Origin: Marivivens sp.
Lineage (GTDB): Bacteria; Pseudomonadota; Alphaproteobacteria; Rhodobacterales; Rhodobacteraceae
Assembly: GCA_017643845.1 (NCBI GenBank)
Contig: JAEPMR010000007.1
Coordinates: 20,964-84,963 of the forward strand
Length of the DNA: 64,000 nt
Direction of reading: 5' to 3'
Below are positions 26,580 to 37,158 of this stretch, one piece after another (the first letter of the stretch is position 1; each line of letters opens with the position of its first letter). The notes beneath the pieces were generated by a model, which saw only the letters and a list, made by a program, of their open reading frames with translations, did not search any database and had not been told where the DNA came from. The translations under genes and the position numbers were made by a program.

Positions 26580-28499
26580 TTATGCCGATGGTTCCGGCTC
26601 AAGATCACCACCACCGGATTTCGGCTTTTTGGGCTTCGTCTTGGGGATCGACACGACAGAGGCCGTACCGCCAGTATCGGGTTTGTCACCACCGTCAGGC
26701 CCCGCCTGAGGCGGATCGCCTCGCATAACGCGCTCGATTTCCTCGCCAGTCAAAGTTTCATACTCCAACAGGCCTTCGGCAAGCCGCTCCCACTCATCAC
26801 GCTTTTCCGACAGGATTGTGAGAGCACGCTGATAGGCCTCTTCGATGAAGCGCTTCACCTCTTCCTCGATCAGTTCCTTGGTATGAGCCGACACGGAGAA
26901 ACCAGGCGTCTGGCCGGAATAGCCCTCATGGGCCTCGGAATAGTCGATATTCCCGACTTTGTCTGACATCCCCCAGCGCAGGACCATTGCCCTCGCCAGT
27001 TGGCTTGCCTGCTGGATATCTCCAGCCGGGCCGTTCGAAACTTCATCTTCGCCGTATTTCAGCACCTCAGCGGCCTTACCCGCCATCGTCATCGCAAGTT
27101 TTTCCTCGCACTCGGATCGGTGCCAGTTCAAACGGTCAATCTCGGGAAGGCTGACCACCATGCCCAGAGCACCGCCGCGCGGAATGATCGTGGCTTTATA
27201 CACGGGGTCACATTTGGGGAGCGACAATCCGACGACAGCATGTCCCGCCTCGTGGTAGGCGGTTTTTTCTTTCTGCTCCGGCGTCAGGACCATCGAACGC
27301 CGTTCGGCCCCCATCATGACCTTGTCTTTGGCATTTTCAAAATCAATCATGGTCACAAATCGGCGCCCAACCCGCGCGGCCATCAGCGCTGCCTCGTTCA
27401 CGAGGTTTGCTAGATCGGCCCCAGAGAAACCGGGGGTACCGCGTGCGATAATGCGAAGATCAACATTCGGCCCCAAGGGTGTTTTCCGCGCATGAACAGC
27501 GAGGATTTTCTCGCGCCCCTTGATATCGGGGTTGGGCACGGTGACCTGACGGTCAAAGCGACCTGGGCGCAAGAGAGCCGGGTCCAGCACATCGCGTCGG
27601 TTCGTGGCGGCGATAATGATGACGCCCTCATTGGCCTCAAACCCGTCCATCTCGACAAGGAGCTGGTTCAACGTCTGCTCTCGTTCGTCATTGCCGCCGC
27701 CGATACCGACCCCACGAGCGCGTCCAACAGCATCAATCTCGTCAATAAAAACGATACAAGGCGCGTTCTTCTTTGCCTGTTCGAACATGTCGCGAACACG
27801 GCTGGCGCCGACACCGACGAACATTTCTACAAAGTCGGAGCCTGAGATCGTAAAGAACGGCACTCCAGCCTCACCCGCAATCGCCCGAGCCAGCAACGTT
27901 TTACCGGTTCCCGGAGGGCCAACTAGCAACGCACCCTTCGGGATCTTACCGCCAAGGCGCGAAAACTTCTGGGGACTGCGAAGAAACTCTACAATCTCTT
28001 CCAGCTCTTCTTTCGCCTCATCAATGCCCGCGACATCATCGAAAGTTACACGGCCTTGTTTTTCAGTCAGCAATTTCGCCTTGGACTTACCAAATCCCAT
28101 GGCGCCACCGCGACCACCGCCCTGCATCCGGTTCATGAAATAGATCCACACACCAATCAGCAGGAGGAAAGGCAAAAGAGAAAGAATGAACGCCTGGAAT
28201 GTCGATGTTTCCTGACTTTCGGCGCGAACAGGAATCCCCTGATCGATCAGGGATTGCGTAAGTTCAGCGTCCTCAGGCTTGATCGTGACGAACGACCGGC
28301 CGTTCTCGTCGCGATATTCGACACGCTCGCCATCCAGCGTTACCTCCGCAACGTTGCCAGCCTCCAGAGCTGAAATGAACTGTGAATAAGTTCTGGAGGT
28401 GCTTTGCATATTGCTTTGACCACCGCTGAACACATTGAACAGCGCCAGAACAAGCAGGAACAAAACAACCCAGAAAACGATGTTGCGCGCATTACCCAA
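26580..28499 (-). CDS. ftsH: ATP-dependent zinc metalloprotease FtsH
   Basis: Membrane-bound AAA+ protease for membrane-protein quality control and regulator turnover. 639 residues: N-terminal helix (about 5-22), periplasmic part, second helix ([19 protein letters not shown]), Walker A GPPGTGKT, Walker [13 protein letters not shown], and the zinc site HEAGH with the third ligand in the C-terminal domain. The start is a TTG (MGNARNIV) with GAGGAG seven bases before; an ATG slightly upstream is out of frame. It follows tilS on the same strand and is closed by a strong terminator. Confidence 0.97.
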   Translation of the reverse strand: MGNARNIVFWVVLFLLVLALFNVFSGGQSNMQSTSRTYSQFISALEAGNVAEVTLDGERVEYRDENGRSFVTIKPEDAELTQSLIDQGIPVRAESQETSTFQAFILSLLPFLLLIGVWIYFMNRMQGGGRGGAMGFGKSKAKLLTEKQGRVTFDDVAGIDEAKEELEEIVEFLRSPQKFSRLGGKIPKGALLVGPPGTGKTLLARAIAGEAGVPFFTISGSDFVEMFVGVGASRVRDMFEQAKKNAPCIVFIDEIDAVGRARGVGIGGGNDEREQTLNQLLVEMDGFEANEGVIIIAATNRRDVLDPALLRPGRFDRQVTVPNPDIKGREKILAVHARKTPLGPNVDLRIIARGTPGFSGADLANLVNEAALMAARVGRRFVTMIDFENAKDKVMMGAERRSMVLTPEQKEKTAYHEAGHAVVGLSLPKCDPVYKATIIPRGGALGMVVSLPEIDRLNWHRSECEEKLAMTMAGKAAEVLKYGEDEVSNGPAGDIQQASQLARAMVLRWGMSDKVGNIDYSEAHEGYSGQTPGFSVSAHTKELIEEEVKRFIEEAYQRALTILSEKRDEWERLAEGLLEYETLTGEEIERVMRGDPPQAGPDGGDKPDTGGTASVVSIPKTKPKKPKSGGGDLEPEPSA

Positions 28500-28576
28500 G
28501 GGGAGCTCCTCATAATTCCGTTGCCCGCAGGGAGAGTCGCGGGCACCCCACTAAAATAGAGATCGAGCGAGGTTGT

Positions 28577-29830
28577 TCAATGCGCATCGAGAAACGAGCT
28601 GAAATTCGCGACAATCTGCGCCTCCCAGCCCGTTCCAAATCCAGCCACCGGCGCCGCGACTAAGGTCTCACCGATCCATACGGACGGCGATGCAATGAGA
28701 GACGCACGGGGAAGTCCGGTTTCGCGCCATTTCGGGCAGAGATTGATCCCGGTCTCTCCAAGAGCACGCACCTTGCCCCCCTGCGACAATGGACCCAAAA
28801 CATTCCAGCGAGTGTCCCAAGGGGCGTCGATCTCGCCGATAAGATCGGCAACGGCGGAAAATTCCCTTGTGACGCGTATGAACTGCTGGTCCGACGTGAC
28901 GAGACAACCACCAAGTGTCATGACAAATCTATAATCCGTGTTCCTCAAAATTTTTTCTGTAGCCGCGTGCCGAGGTGGATAGTGAGCGCTGGAAACATAC
29001 TGCAGCACACGCGTCAGCAATCGGCGGCGGAGTTCGAACGGCGCTTCATCAAACTCGCTTCGTGTTATCAAGACGTCGCCGGAGATCTCTGAAACAACAC
29101 GATCCGCGAGTTCTCTGGTACCGGTTTGCACCACAACACGGCTATCCCTGAGCGCGAATGCAGATGCCGAAATCGCATCAACACCGAGCCCAGCCTGCGA
29201 TAAGTCGCGGAGCAGCATCCTCATTTTGACACGATCGAAAGTGGGATCGTCATTACTCGGGTCTTCCATCCAATCAGCGCCACGCCCGACAAGATACCGG
29301 CGCAATGCCTCTCGCCGTTCATGCAACAAGGGCCGAACGAAGGTGATTCCATGTTGATGAAATTCAGCATTCATTGCCGACAATCCATCGATCCCAGCAC
29401 TTCGGGCGAGATTGAGAAGGAATGTCTCAGCGACGTCGTTAGCCGTATGAGCCAACATCACAACATCCAGAGAATGGTCGCGCGCCCACTCAGCTAGCAA
29501 CCGATAACGTGCTGACCGCGCCGCATTCTGCAGATTGCCAGACCGATCTGCGCGATCCCAAGTTAGCGTCTTGTGGGGAATTTTGGCATCGCGGCAAATT
29601 CGCCCAACGAATTCAGCCTCGGCCTTGGCTTCCGGGCGAAGTCCGTGGTCTACCGTCGCAACCCATAGCGACGTGCTATTCGACTGCCAGTTCACTAACA
29701 GCTTCAATAACGCGATTGAGTCGCCTCCGCCCGATACGGCGACCCCGATTCGCTTGCCAGAAAAAGGCTGAAAATAGTGTTCGCAACGCACCTCGAATGA
29801 GCCGCTCTGCCGCGCCTGGTCCTTGCTCAC
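28577..29830 (-). CDS. tilS: tRNA(Ile)-lysidine synthetase
   Basis: Changes C34 of the CAU anticodon tRNA-Ile to lysidine with ATP, so that it reads AUA. 417 residues with the N-type ATP pyrophosphatase loop SGGGDSIALL (about 34-43, PP-loop). The DHGLRPEAKAEAEF segment and the AHTANDVAETFLLNLARS motif are also typical. The start is a GTG that overlaps the cpoB stop as GTGA, indicating coupling to the Tol-Pal run. The C-terminal part is poorly conserved, as in the family. Confidence 0.94.
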   Translation of the reverse strand: MSKDQARQSGSFEVRCEHYFQPFSGKRIGVAVSGGGDSIALLKLLVNWQSNSTSLWVATVDHGLRPEAKAEAEFVGRICRDAKIPHKTLTWDRADRSGNLQNAARSARYRLLAEWARDHSLDVVMLAHTANDVAETFLLNLARSAGIDGLSAMNAEFHQHGITFVRPLLHERREALRRYLVGRGADWMEDPSNDDPTFDRVKMRMLLRDLSQAGLGVDAISASAFALRDSRVVVQTGTRELADRVVSEISGDVLITRSEFDEAPFELRRRLLTRVLQYVSSAHYPPRHAATEKILRNTDYRFVMTLGGCLVTSDQQFIRVTREFSAVADLIGEIDAPWDTRWNVLGPLSQGGKVRALGETGINLCPKWRETGLPRASLIASPSVWIGETLVAAPVAGFGTGWEAQIVANFSSFLDAH

Positions 29831-30651
29831 TGGCAGCCGAGAGCCTGCATTGCCGCCCGCGCGTCTCCAACTGCAGGATGGTTCGGAAAACGCAGTTCAA
29901 CTTCGGATAGCGTGAGGCATGCATCCTGTGATTGACCGATTTGCCCCAACATGAAGCCAAGCTTGAAGAGCGCATCAGGCGCGATGTCACCAGCCGGATC
30001 AGACGAGAACGCCGACAGATAGGCGCGCGCCGCGTCTGTCGCCCGACCGAGAGCTTCCAACGCTTCACCTTTTAGATAATCTGCTCGGGGCGTGAGCGGC
30101 CCACCGGGATAGGTCTCGACGAAGGCTGTGAACGCCTTAGCAGCTTCTTCAAGTTTTCCCTGATCCAGCATTTGTTGAGCTACATCGAAATCCGCTTGCT
30201 CACCGACCGCCAATGCAGGCGAGCCATTATCGACCTGCGGCGACGGGACGGGAACCTCAGCTGCGCTGTCTACGCCACCTAATGACGGAGTTTCTCCAAG
30301 CGAACCGATATCGCAATTGGCCTCAAGTTCGCACAACCGGAATTCCAAATCTCCGATTCGATTGGTTCCATCGACGGTGATACGGTTGATGCGCAGCTCA
30401 AGGCCCTCAATTTTTGCGGTCAACCTTTCGACCTCGGTCTGTATGGAATTCAACCGAGCCAGTGGTGAACCTGTGCCCGTAGTCGCTGCCGCTCCGCCCG
30501 TGGTGGACAATTCCGTTTTAAGGCGCTGCAATTCCACGAATAGAACGGTCAGCTGCTGCCGGATGTCAGCGAGGGTCTCATCTCGCGACTGCGCAAGTGC
30601 GGGCTGCACGAGTGAGAGCAAGACAGCGATAATGAGAGAGCGGAAAAGCAT
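29827..30651 (-). CDS. cpoB: Tol-Pal system periplasmic protein CpoB (YbgF)
   Basis: Periplasmic co-ordinator of Tol-Pal outer membrane constriction with peptidoglycan synthesis. 274 residues: signal peptide (MLFRSLIIAVLLSLVQPALA), an N-terminal coiled coil (about 24-90, IRQQLTVLFVELQRLKTEL), a linker, and C-terminal TPR repeats (FDVAQQMLDQGKLEEAAKAF, about 155-270). The coiled coil mediates trimers in the family. It is last of the tol-pal genes and overlaps tilS by 4 bases. Confidence 0.95.
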   Translation of the reverse strand: MLFRSLIIAVLLSLVQPALAQSRDETLADIRQQLTVLFVELQRLKTELSTTGGAAATTGTGSPLARLNSIQTEVERLTAKIEGLELRINRITVDGTNRIGDLEFRLCELEANCDIGSLGETPSLGGVDSAAEVPVPSPQVDNGSPALAVGEQADFDVAQQMLDQGKLEEAAKAFTAFVETYPGGPLTPRADYLKGEALEALGRATDAARAYLSAFSSDPAGDIAPDALFKLGFMLGQIGQSQDACLTLSEVELRFPNHPAVGDARAAMQALGCQ

Positions 30652-30660
30652 GCCGGTCGA

Positions 30661-31173
30661 TCAGCCCAGAGATGCGATCGAAATCACTGTGACAGCTCGT
30701 CTGTTCTGCGTGTAGCAGCTTTCCTCGGAGCAGACAGCAATCGGGCGCTCTTTGCCGTAAGACACGGTCTGAATTCTTGATGCCGCAATTCCGCCAGTAA
30801 TAAGGTACTCGCGAACGGCATTCGCCCGACGCGCACCAAGCGCGAGGTTATATTCCCTTGTTCCCTGCTCGTCTGCATGGCCTTCAATGACGGCCGCATA
30901 ATCTGGGTTTTCCATCAGCCAAGAGATCTGCCCGTCGAGAACTACCATCGCTTCAGCAGAAAGCGTCGACTGGTCCACAGCGAAGAGCACCCTGTCGCCG
31001 ACGCGCTCGTTGAAAAAAGCAGGACTGCTTGGATCATCGACTGACCCCAACGGGCCGAAGCCTCCGGTGCTGTCATTGAGGTCAACCGAATTGCCGCCAA
31101 AACGATTGGGGCTAGTACACGCGGCCGCAGTCAGTGCCACGACGAGAAAGGCGATTTTGGTCAGGCTATTCAT
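30661..31173 (-). CDS. pal: Peptidoglycan-associated lipoprotein Pal
   Basis: Outer membrane lipoprotein that binds peptidoglycan and interacts with TolB. 170 residues with a lipoprotein signal (AFLVVALTAAAC, lipobox Cys at about 19) and a C-terminal OmpA-like domain with the diaminopimelate-binding pattern EGHADEQGTREYNLALGARRA (about 97-117). It is followed by cpoB after 9 bases and preceded by tolB with a gap of about 77 bases, which carries no clear terminator. Confidence 0.97.
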   Translation of the reverse strand: MNSLTKIAFLVVALTAAACTSPNRFGGNSVDLNDSTGGFGPLGSVDDPSSPAFFNERVGDRVLFAVDQSTLSAEAMVVLDGQISWLMENPDYAAVIEGHADEQGTREYNLALGARRANAVREYLITGGIAASRIQTVSYGKERPIAVCSEESCYTQNRRAVTVISIASLG

Positions 31174-31250
31174 GGGTTTTGTCCTGTAGGTTTCGATGCC
31201 CTTTAGATAAGTCTAGCATCGTTTCACTCATTGGGAAATGCAGAGGTCGC

Positions 31251-32564
31251 TTAGTTCTGTAGCGGCCCCCATGACGGGTCAGAGGCAGCGGTAGGGGTTG
31301 GAACTTGACGCAAGTTCCTGCCGCTCACGTCCACAGAATACAGCGCCGGAACACCTTGTGCACCGCGTGTTTCGCGGAAGAACATGATCACCCGACCGTT
31401 AGGGGACCATGTCGGCGCCTCGTCCAAGAAGGAAGCCGTCAACAGCCTCTCTTCACTGCCATCGGTGCGCATCACCCCAATATGGAAGCGTCCTGCGTTT
31501 TGCTTTGTAAATGCGATCAAATCTCCGCGCGGGGACCAAACCGGAGTTCCGTATCGGCCCGCACCCGACGATATCCGGCGGGCTTCGCCGCCCTCGGCGC
31601 TCATAATGTAGAGCTGCGGAGAACCAGAGCGGTCTGACTCGAACACAATGCTTTGACCATCAGGCGAAAAACTCGGCGCCGTTTCAATGGAGGGCGCTGC
31701 TGTCAGACGGGTGTGCCGTCCGGTTGCCAGATCTGTGCGCCAGATGTCGGTATTGCCTCCATTCGCGAGGCTATAGATTACCTGCCGTCCGTCGCGGGAA
31801 AAGCGGGGAGAAAACGCCATTTCCCCAGCCTGCGTCGCCAACTGGCGCGGCGCAACATTTGCCACTTCCAGAACATTGATGCGAGGGAAACCGCTTTCGA
31901 AGCTGGTGTAGAGCACACGATCGCCCGTTGGAGAAAAACGGGGCGCGAGAACCAGACCGACATTCCCTGTGAGGTACTGCACATTGGCGCCATCATAGTC
32001 CATAATCGCCAGTCGTTTCTGGCGATTGTCCTTCGGACCTGACTCGGCAACATAGACGACGCGGCTGTCAAAATAGCCGCTCTCCCCGGTGATACGTGCA
32101 TAGACCTGATCAGCGACCCGATGCGCCAAACGCCGCCAGCCAGACACAGACGAAACAAGCTGCATACCGCTGCCCATTTCCTGTCCTAAAAAGACGTCAT
32201 AGAGCCGGAACTTAACCACGACCTGATCGCCATTCACCGCAACCGCGCCAATCACCAAAGCCTGCGCATTGATCGCGCGCCAATCAGGGAAAGCGATCGC
32301 TTGAGTGAATGTTTCCTGCTGACTGATGAAGGCAGAAGACGGTATCTGCCGGAACAAGCCCGTACCCGTCAGATCATCCGCGATCACACGGCTGATGTTC
32401 TGTGCCATCTCAACCGAGGCGACGCTTTCAGCTTGAAAAGAGGGAAGTGCGAACGGGAGCGGCTCGATTACACCGTCGGTGATGGTCAATCGTAGCGGGC
32501 CGTTTTGCGCCATTACCGGAACTGCGGTGCAGATCATGATAAGGACGACCAATAATCTTTTCAT
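31251..32564 (-). CDS. tolB: Tol-Pal system beta-propeller protein TolB
   Basis: Periplasmic protein that passes Tol energy state to Pal. 437 residues from the ATG at 32564 ([20 protein letters not shown], a signal peptide); the longer track ORF is not needed. The N-terminal domain (about 25-150) precedes a six-bladed propeller built of repeats such as [33 protein letters not shown] and [13 protein letters not shown]. The stop precedes pal. Confidence 0.97.
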   Translation of the reverse strand: MKRLLVVLIMICTAVPVMAQNGPLRLTITDGVIEPLPFALPSFQAESVASVEMAQNISRVIADDLTGTGLFRQIPSSAFISQQETFTQAIAFPDWRAINAQALVIGAVAVNGDQVVVKFRLYDVFLGQEMGSGMQLVSSVSGWRRLAHRVADQVYARITGESGYFDSRVVYVAESGPKDNRQKRLAIMDYDGANVQYLTGNVGLVLAPRFSPTGDRVLYTSFESGFPRINVLEVANVAPRQLATQAGEMAFSPRFSRDGRQVIYSLANGGNTDIWRTDLATGRHTRLTAAPSIETAPSFSPDGQSIVFESDRSGSPQLYIMSAEGGEARRISSGAGRYGTPVWSPRGDLIAFTKQNAGRFHIGVMRTDGSEERLLTASFLDEAPTWSPNGRVIMFFRETRGAQGVPALYSVDVSGRNLRQVPTPTAASDPSWGPLQN

Positions 32565-32680
32565 TCTTACTGCTCCCGTCTTTATGGGTTTGGACATCCT
32601 ACTGCCGGAAACCCGTCTGATATTCGATAACACGGCGCGTGTTTTCATGCATTTCCGAATTTCTGGATATGTCATCTTCA

Positions 32681-33763
32681 TTACCTCAACCGCATTGTGG
32701 AAGGATCAAAGGTCACCTCCACCTCTCGCCAGCGATCATATTTGTCGGCAGGCAGATCATACCCAGATGCCCCACAACGCAGCACAGCACGCCTCGCGGC
32801 CTGAAATGCTGCATTCGATTGAGTTTGATCACCGCCCTGAGCATTAACGAGCCTGATTTCACCGTCAACGCGCCCCTCGCGTGTCAGCGAGAAACCAATT
32901 GTAACGGTGACACGGGTCCACTCAGCACCTACGTCAACATTCCAGCACTGCGCGATGGACCGACGGAACGCGTCTTCCTCCGCGCCCGACATTGGCGGTC
33001 CGGATGGGATAACTGGCGCATCCTCCGCATTATCGGACACTGCATCGGCGACAGCATTGGAGACCGCATCTTCTTCGACTGTTTCCGTTGGTTGCGGTTG
33101 TGGGCTCGGGCGAACCGGGCGTGCTCGGGGGCGAATTGTGGTTTCAGGGGCACCCGATGGGGTTTCCGCCTCTGTCACAATCTCGGTTGTTGCTGCCTCG
33201 GGCGCTGTTGCCTCCACCGGCTCGGCCTCAGCCTCTGCCTCGGAGACGTCAGAAGGCTCGCTGCTCTCCTGAACCAAATCATCAATCGCCGTATCCTCGG
33301 GTGGTGGCGCAATCGGTTCGGGCGCGACGCGCGGCGCTTCGCGAGGGGTCGGGGTGTCCGACGGCGGCAGATCAGGCGCAGATGGTGGTTGGAAGTCGGG
33401 AAGAACTGGCACCGTATCTGATACATCGACCTCTTGATCCGGAGGGACGAGCGGTTGAGGTGGCGGCGTTTCTTCGGTGGGGGTCGGCGCCACCTCCGGC
33501 TCGACTATTCGCACCGTTTCCTCGGTTTGTTCGGGTGGAGCCGGTGAATTCTCCTCTACTACGGGATCGGCGATCATTTCAGGTGCATCTGTTATCGCGT
33601 CCGGCGAGGTTGCACGGACTAGTGCTTCAAACTCCTCACCAGAAACAACGGAGACCTCAGTCACTTCGAACGGCAAGGGATCGTGCTGCAAACCCCAGCC
33701 CACGATAAGCCACAGCAAAAGTGCTGCGTGCATGAAAGCAGAAATATAGGTGCCAATGCTCAC
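32681..33763 (-). CDS. tolA: TolA-type cell envelope integrity protein
   Basis: Spans the periplasm between TolQR and TolB/Pal. 360 residues: N-terminal membrane helix (about 6-24), a long Pro/Glu/Ala-rich low-complexity stretch (about 40-265: [18 protein letters not shown]), and a C-terminal TonB-like domain ([24 protein letters not shown]). The middle is Pro/Glu-rich in place of the Ala/Lys helix of enterobacteria, which is common in alphaproteobacteria. The start is a GTG. It lies between tolR and tolB; identity rests on context and layout. Confidence 0.9.
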   Translation of the reverse strand: MSIGTYISAFMHAALLLWLIVGWGLQHDPLPFEVTEVSVVSGEEFEALVRATSPDAITDAPEMIADPVVEENSPAPPEQTEETVRIVEPEVAPTPTEETPPPQPLVPPDQEVDVSDTVPVLPDFQPPSAPDLPPSDTPTPREAPRVAPEPIAPPPEDTAIDDLVQESSEPSDVSEAEAEAEPVEATAPEAATTEIVTEAETPSGAPETTIRPRARPVRPSPQPQPTETVEEDAVSNAVADAVSDNAEDAPVIPSGPPMSGAEEDAFRRSIAQCWNVDVGAEWTRVTVTIGFSLTREGRVDGEIRLVNAQGGDQTQSNAAFQAARRAVLRCGASGYDLPADKYDRWREVEVTFDPSTMRLR

Positions 33764-33772
33764 TCGGAGCCC

Positions 33773-34258
33773 CTATTCCTCAGATGCCACCGGCTCGCCA
33801 TTCAATGCCGGACCACCAACATCCGTAACCAAGCCGATATTCGAAAAGCCACCCGCGTTCAGTGCTCCCATAATCTGAGCAACCCGATCCCAGACATTCT
33901 GCCCATCGGCCCGCAGATAGATCCGGTCGCTTGAACGTTCTGCTGCGATAGCACGAAGCTTGGCGACCAATTCATCCTCTGAGGTTTCGGTATTCTGAAT
34001 CAAAACTGAACCATCGCCAGCGATCGTTACCGTTAATGGCTCCTCTTCGTCGGTCGGCAATGCATTTGCAGCAGTTTTTGGAAGCTCTACAGGAATACCG
34101 ACAGTCATAAGCGGCGCAGCAACCATAAAGATGATCAGCAGAACAAGCATTACGTCGACAAACGGCGTCACGTTAATCTCCGCCATAGGCTGAGCGCGGC
34201 TGTGCCGACGGCGACGGCTTCCTCCGCCACTCTCCTTTTTCATGACCCCCGCACCCAT
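33773..34258 (-). CDS. tolR: Tol-Pal system protein TolR
   Basis: Inner membrane proton-channel partner of TolQ. 161 residues from the ATG at 34258 (MGAGVMKKESGG). The basic N-terminus is followed by PMAEINVTPFVDVMLVLLIIFMVAAPLM, the ExbD/TolR single transmembrane helix with its essential aspartate, and then a periplasmic domain. It starts just after the tolQ stop (34260), consistent with coupled synthesis of the channel. Confidence 0.95.
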   Translation of the reverse strand: MGAGVMKKESGGGSRRRRHSRAQPMAEINVTPFVDVMLVLLIIFMVAAPLMTVGIPVELPKTAANALPTDEEEPLTVTIAGDGSVLIQNTETSEDELVAKLRAIAAERSSDRIYLRADGQNVWDRVAQIMGALNAGGFSNIGLVTDVGGPALNGEPVASEE

Positions 34259-34259
34259 C

Positions 34260-34934
34260 TTAGCTGTCCAGCTGACGGGAAAGAATGGTGTGGAATTCGT
34301 CGGCAAACGCCTCGTAGCCTGCAATCACCCGGTCACTGTCTGCTGACAACTTGTTGTAGAAGATGACCGCTGGAATAGCGGCTAAGAGGCCAAGCCCCGT
34401 GGCCAAAAGTGCCTCAGCAATCCCTGGCGCAACAACAGCAAGATTTGTATTTTGTGCTTCTGCGATTTCGATGAACGCGTTCATGATCCCCCAGACTGTC
34501 CCGAAGAGACCAACGAATGGTGCCGTCGAGCCAACCGTTGCAAGCACTGGCAGGCCCTTCTGAAGGGTGGACGCTTCCTTGGCGATTGCCACATCCATCG
34601 AACGGTCAATTCGCGCCTGTGCTCCCGGGATTAAGGCACCGTCCTGACGGTGGCTCCTCCGCCACTCAAGCATCCCGGCCGCGAAAATCCGTTGCGATGG
34701 GCCAGAGGGCGATGGTCCGATTTCTTCAAACAGCTCATCCAGAGGCTCACCCGACCAGAACGCACGATCGAAAATAGCCGCTTCAGCGCGCGCTTTTCGG
34801 AACTGCATCACCTTGTCGACGATCACCGCCCAGCACCAGACCGATGCGAGGAGCAATAGGATCATGACCAGTTTTACGATAATCGTGGCGCGGGCAAACA
34901 GGGCCCACATTGTGTAGTCGGTTGCGACGTCCAT
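34260..34934 (-). CDS. tolQ: Tol-Pal system protein TolQ
   Basis: Inner membrane proton-channel protein (MotA/TolQ/ExbB family) that powers TolA. 224 residues with three transmembrane segments: about 15-37 (ATIIVKLVMILLLLASVWCWAVI), about 130-155 and about 165-190 (LATGLGLLAAIPAVIFYN), with the conserved TVWGIM loop. It heads the tolQRAB-pal-cpoB set and is preceded by ybgC by 108 bases. Confidence 0.96.
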   Translation of the reverse strand: MDVATDYTMWALFARATIIVKLVMILLLLASVWCWAVIVDKVMQFRKARAEAAIFDRAFWSGEPLDELFEEIGPSPSGPSQRIFAAGMLEWRRSHRQDGALIPGAQARIDRSMDVAIAKEASTLQKGLPVLATVGSTAPFVGLFGTVWGIMNAFIEIAEAQNTNLAVVAPGIAEALLATGLGLLAAIPAVIFYNKLSADSDRVIAGYEAFADEFHTILSRQLDS

Positions 34935-35042
34935 TGATCTGCTCTTTGTAATGGCGTTTCCCGCCTCTTATCACCGGAATATCCCAGCTTGATCCAGAAA
35001 TCCACGGAAACGCTCATCACATCGGCGTTTCAACGTGAAATC

Positions 35043-35432
35043 TCACCCCAGCTGTGAGCGGAGAACCGCCGGTATTCGGGCGGGAAGGCCATCGCCGGAA
35101 ATGGCGACGAGCGTGACAAGTGCGGTAAACAGTGTTTCGTTGTCGCGCAGAACCGCCTGACGCAGTACAATTCGTGCGCCGGTAGCCTTTTCGACGCGAG
35201 TTCGGACTTCGATATCGTCATCGAACCTGGCCGGAGCTAGGTAGTCCGCCTCGACACGCCTCACGGCAAAAACAATGCCTGTGTCGGCTTTCAATGCTCC
35301 CTGATCCACACCGATTTCACGCACCCACTCAGTGCGCGCTCGTTCGATGAATTTCAGGTAATTCGCATAGTAGACAATACCGGCCAGATCGGTGTCTTCA
35401 TAATAGACGCGGCAAGAAAACGAATGGATCAT
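35043..35432 (-). CDS. ybgC: Tol-Pal-associated acyl-CoA thioesterase YbgC
   Basis: Hot-dog fold thioesterase of the 4-hydroxybenzoyl-CoA type, encoded next to tol-pal in many proteobacteria and linked to phospholipid metabolism. 129 residues with the signature YYEDTDLAGIVYYANYLKF (catalytic Asp about 13) and the helix IERARTEWVREIG. It overlaps the hypothetical gene upstream as ATGA, so it is translated with it. Confidence 0.94.
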   Translation of the reverse strand: MIHSFSCRVYYEDTDLAGIVYYANYLKFIERARTEWVREIGVDQGALKADTGIVFAVRRVEADYLAPARFDDDIEVRTRVEKATGARIVLRQAVLRDNETLFTALVTLVAISGDGLPARIPAVLRSQLG

Positions 35433-36052
35433 TGGCGCGGTCCAACCCGCGCAAACACACGGTAGGAATGCGCATTGTCCCGTGCCACCGCGGGAAGTAA
35501 CGGATCATAACTTGCCCGGATGATATCCGCGACCTCGGGCTTCAAAACCGCGGCACCCGAAGCAATGGCAAGCGGTGAGGCATCCTGAAAAGCCGTGTCT
35601 GACCACAATAGGATCATCTGGACAGCCTGATTAAGAGCGACTGTATCGGCGGGGACTTTGGACATCTCCGCATCCATGCGCACGAACACAAAGCACGCAC
35701 GAATTGCACCATCGGGATCAAATCGGAAAACACGATATTGGTTGGCATCCGCCTGCTCTAGCCGTCCAACTAGCGGATGAAGGTCTGAAACCAGTTGATC
35801 CAAGTTGGGCACACTGAGAAGTTCGCCCCATTCCCGAAAAAAGAAAACCATCAGATTGGCACCCAATTCCGGATCAGTTTCTGCCATTTTATGATTTGCA
35901 AGCGAGACAACCGCCTCAACTGCACCCTTGACTGTTTTCAGGGTCTCATCCTCGACGCCGAATACGACCGGCACGATCGGGCGGCCCCAGCGGGCAAATA
36001 GATATTGCCCGTCTGACCTCGTAAAATATCTCTGGATTTCTTCGGGTGACAT
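35429..36052 (-). CDS. Hypothetical protein between ruvB and ybgC
   Basis: 207 residues, soluble, without signal peptide or membrane helix. It begins MSPEEIQRYFTRSDGQYLFARWGRPIVPVVFGV and has aromatic and charged patches (VFFFREWGEL, YRVFRFDPDGAIRACFVFVRMD). I do not recognise the family. Its 4-base ATGA overlap with ybgC and its place after ruvB tie it to the Tol-Pal/RuvB run, so a role in envelope or thioester metabolism is possible but unproven. Confidence 0.78.
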   Translation of the reverse strand: MSPEEIQRYFTRSDGQYLFARWGRPIVPVVFGVEDETLKTVKGAVEAVVSLANHKMAETDPELGANLMVFFFREWGELLSVPNLDQLVSDLHPLVGRLEQADANQYRVFRFDPDGAIRACFVFVRMDAEMSKVPADTVALNQAVQMILLWSDTAFQDASPLAIASGAAVLKPEVADIIRASYDPLLPAVARDNAHSYRVFARVGPRQ

Positions 36053-36126
36053 ACGCGCCTCCTGCCCTCATGACCTTCTGATCCCACAGCCCCCTTACCA
36101 AAGACAACCCGGAGCGATGAAAGCAA

Positions 36127-37149
36127 CTACTCGAACAGGTCACCGTCACCGCGTTTCGGAGCTGAGAGACCAAGGTGACGCCAGGCATCTCTTGCCAACA
36201 TTCGGCCGCGAGGAGTGCGCTGTATCAATCCATTCTGCAATAAGAAAGGCTCGATTACTTCCTCCAGCGCGTCACGGCTCTCGGATAGCGCAGCCGACAA
36301 TGTTTCAATTCCGACCGGCCCGCCTGAATAGCTTTCGGCGATAAGCGATAGGTAACGGCGATCAGCGGCATCGAGCCCGAGGTGATCAACTCCCAACCGG
36401 GTCAATGCACGATCTGCGATTTCACGGGTGACACGTCCGTCTCCCTCCACAATGGCAAAATCGACGACGCGGCGCAGCAGCCGCCCCGCGATCCTCGGCG
36501 TGCCACGGGCACGACGCGCAATCTCCATCGCACCGTCATCATCAGCAGGACAACCGACCAACCGCGCTCCCCGCGTAACGATTTCATGCAATTCTGCGAC
36601 AGTATAAAATTGGAGCCGCGTTGGAATTCCAAAACGGTCTCGCAATGGTGTGGTCAGAAGGCCAAGGCGGGTCGTCGCGCCAACAAGTGTGAATGGCTGC
36701 AGTTCAATCCTGACAGTTCGCGCGGCCGGACCCTCGCCGATTACCAAATCCAGTTCGAAATCTTCCAGCGCTGGATAGAGCACTTCCTCAACGGCCGGAT
36801 TGAGGCGATGTATTTCGTCAATAAACAAGACGTCGCGCGCCTCGAGGTTGGTGAGGATCGCTGCAAGGTCGCCTGCTTTGGCAAGAACCGGCCCTGACGT
36901 CATCCGAAAATTCACGCCAAGTTCGCGCGCCATGATTTGCGCCAGGGTCGTCTTCCCCAATCCCGGCGGCCCGTGGAATAATGTGTGGTCCATGGCCTCG
37001 CCACGACGCCTGGCGCTTTCAATGAAAACCCTCAGGTTTGCACGAGCTTCAGCCTGACCAATGAATTCATCAAGGCTTTGCGGACGCAATGCACGGTCCG
37101 TATCTTCTGGTTGTCTCTCTGGGCGGAGGGTTTGATCCGGCTGGCTCAT
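36127..37149 (-). CDS. ruvB: Holliday junction branch migration ATPase RuvB
   Basis: Hexameric motor that drives branch migration with RuvA. 340 residues: AAA+ Walker [12 protein letters not shown] (about 60-70), Walker B FIDEIHRL, sensor region [19 protein letters not shown], and the C-terminal winged-helix DNA-binding domain ([26 protein letters not shown]). It starts 9 bases after ruvA. Confidence 0.98.
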   Translation of the reverse strand: MSQPDQTLRPERQPEDTDRALRPQSLDEFIGQAEARANLRVFIESARRRGEAMDHTLFHGPPGLGKTTLAQIMARELGVNFRMTSGPVLAKAGDLAAILTNLEARDVLFIDEIHRLNPAVEEVLYPALEDFELDLVIGEGPAARTVRIELQPFTLVGATTRLGLLTTPLRDRFGIPTRLQFYTVAELHEIVTRGARLVGCPADDDGAMEIARRARGTPRIAGRLLRRVVDFAIVEGDGRVTREIADRALTRLGVDHLGLDAADRRYLSLIAESYSGGPVGIETLSAALSESRDALEEVIEPFLLQNGLIQRTPRGRMLARDAWRHLGLSAPKRGDGDLFE

Positions 37150-37158
37150 GACGAAGCC

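Noticed and set aside
31178-31250. Terminator between tolB and pal
   Set aside because: Only a bulged short stem (GATGC...GCATC) is visible without a T-run; pal is probably read from the tol transcript.
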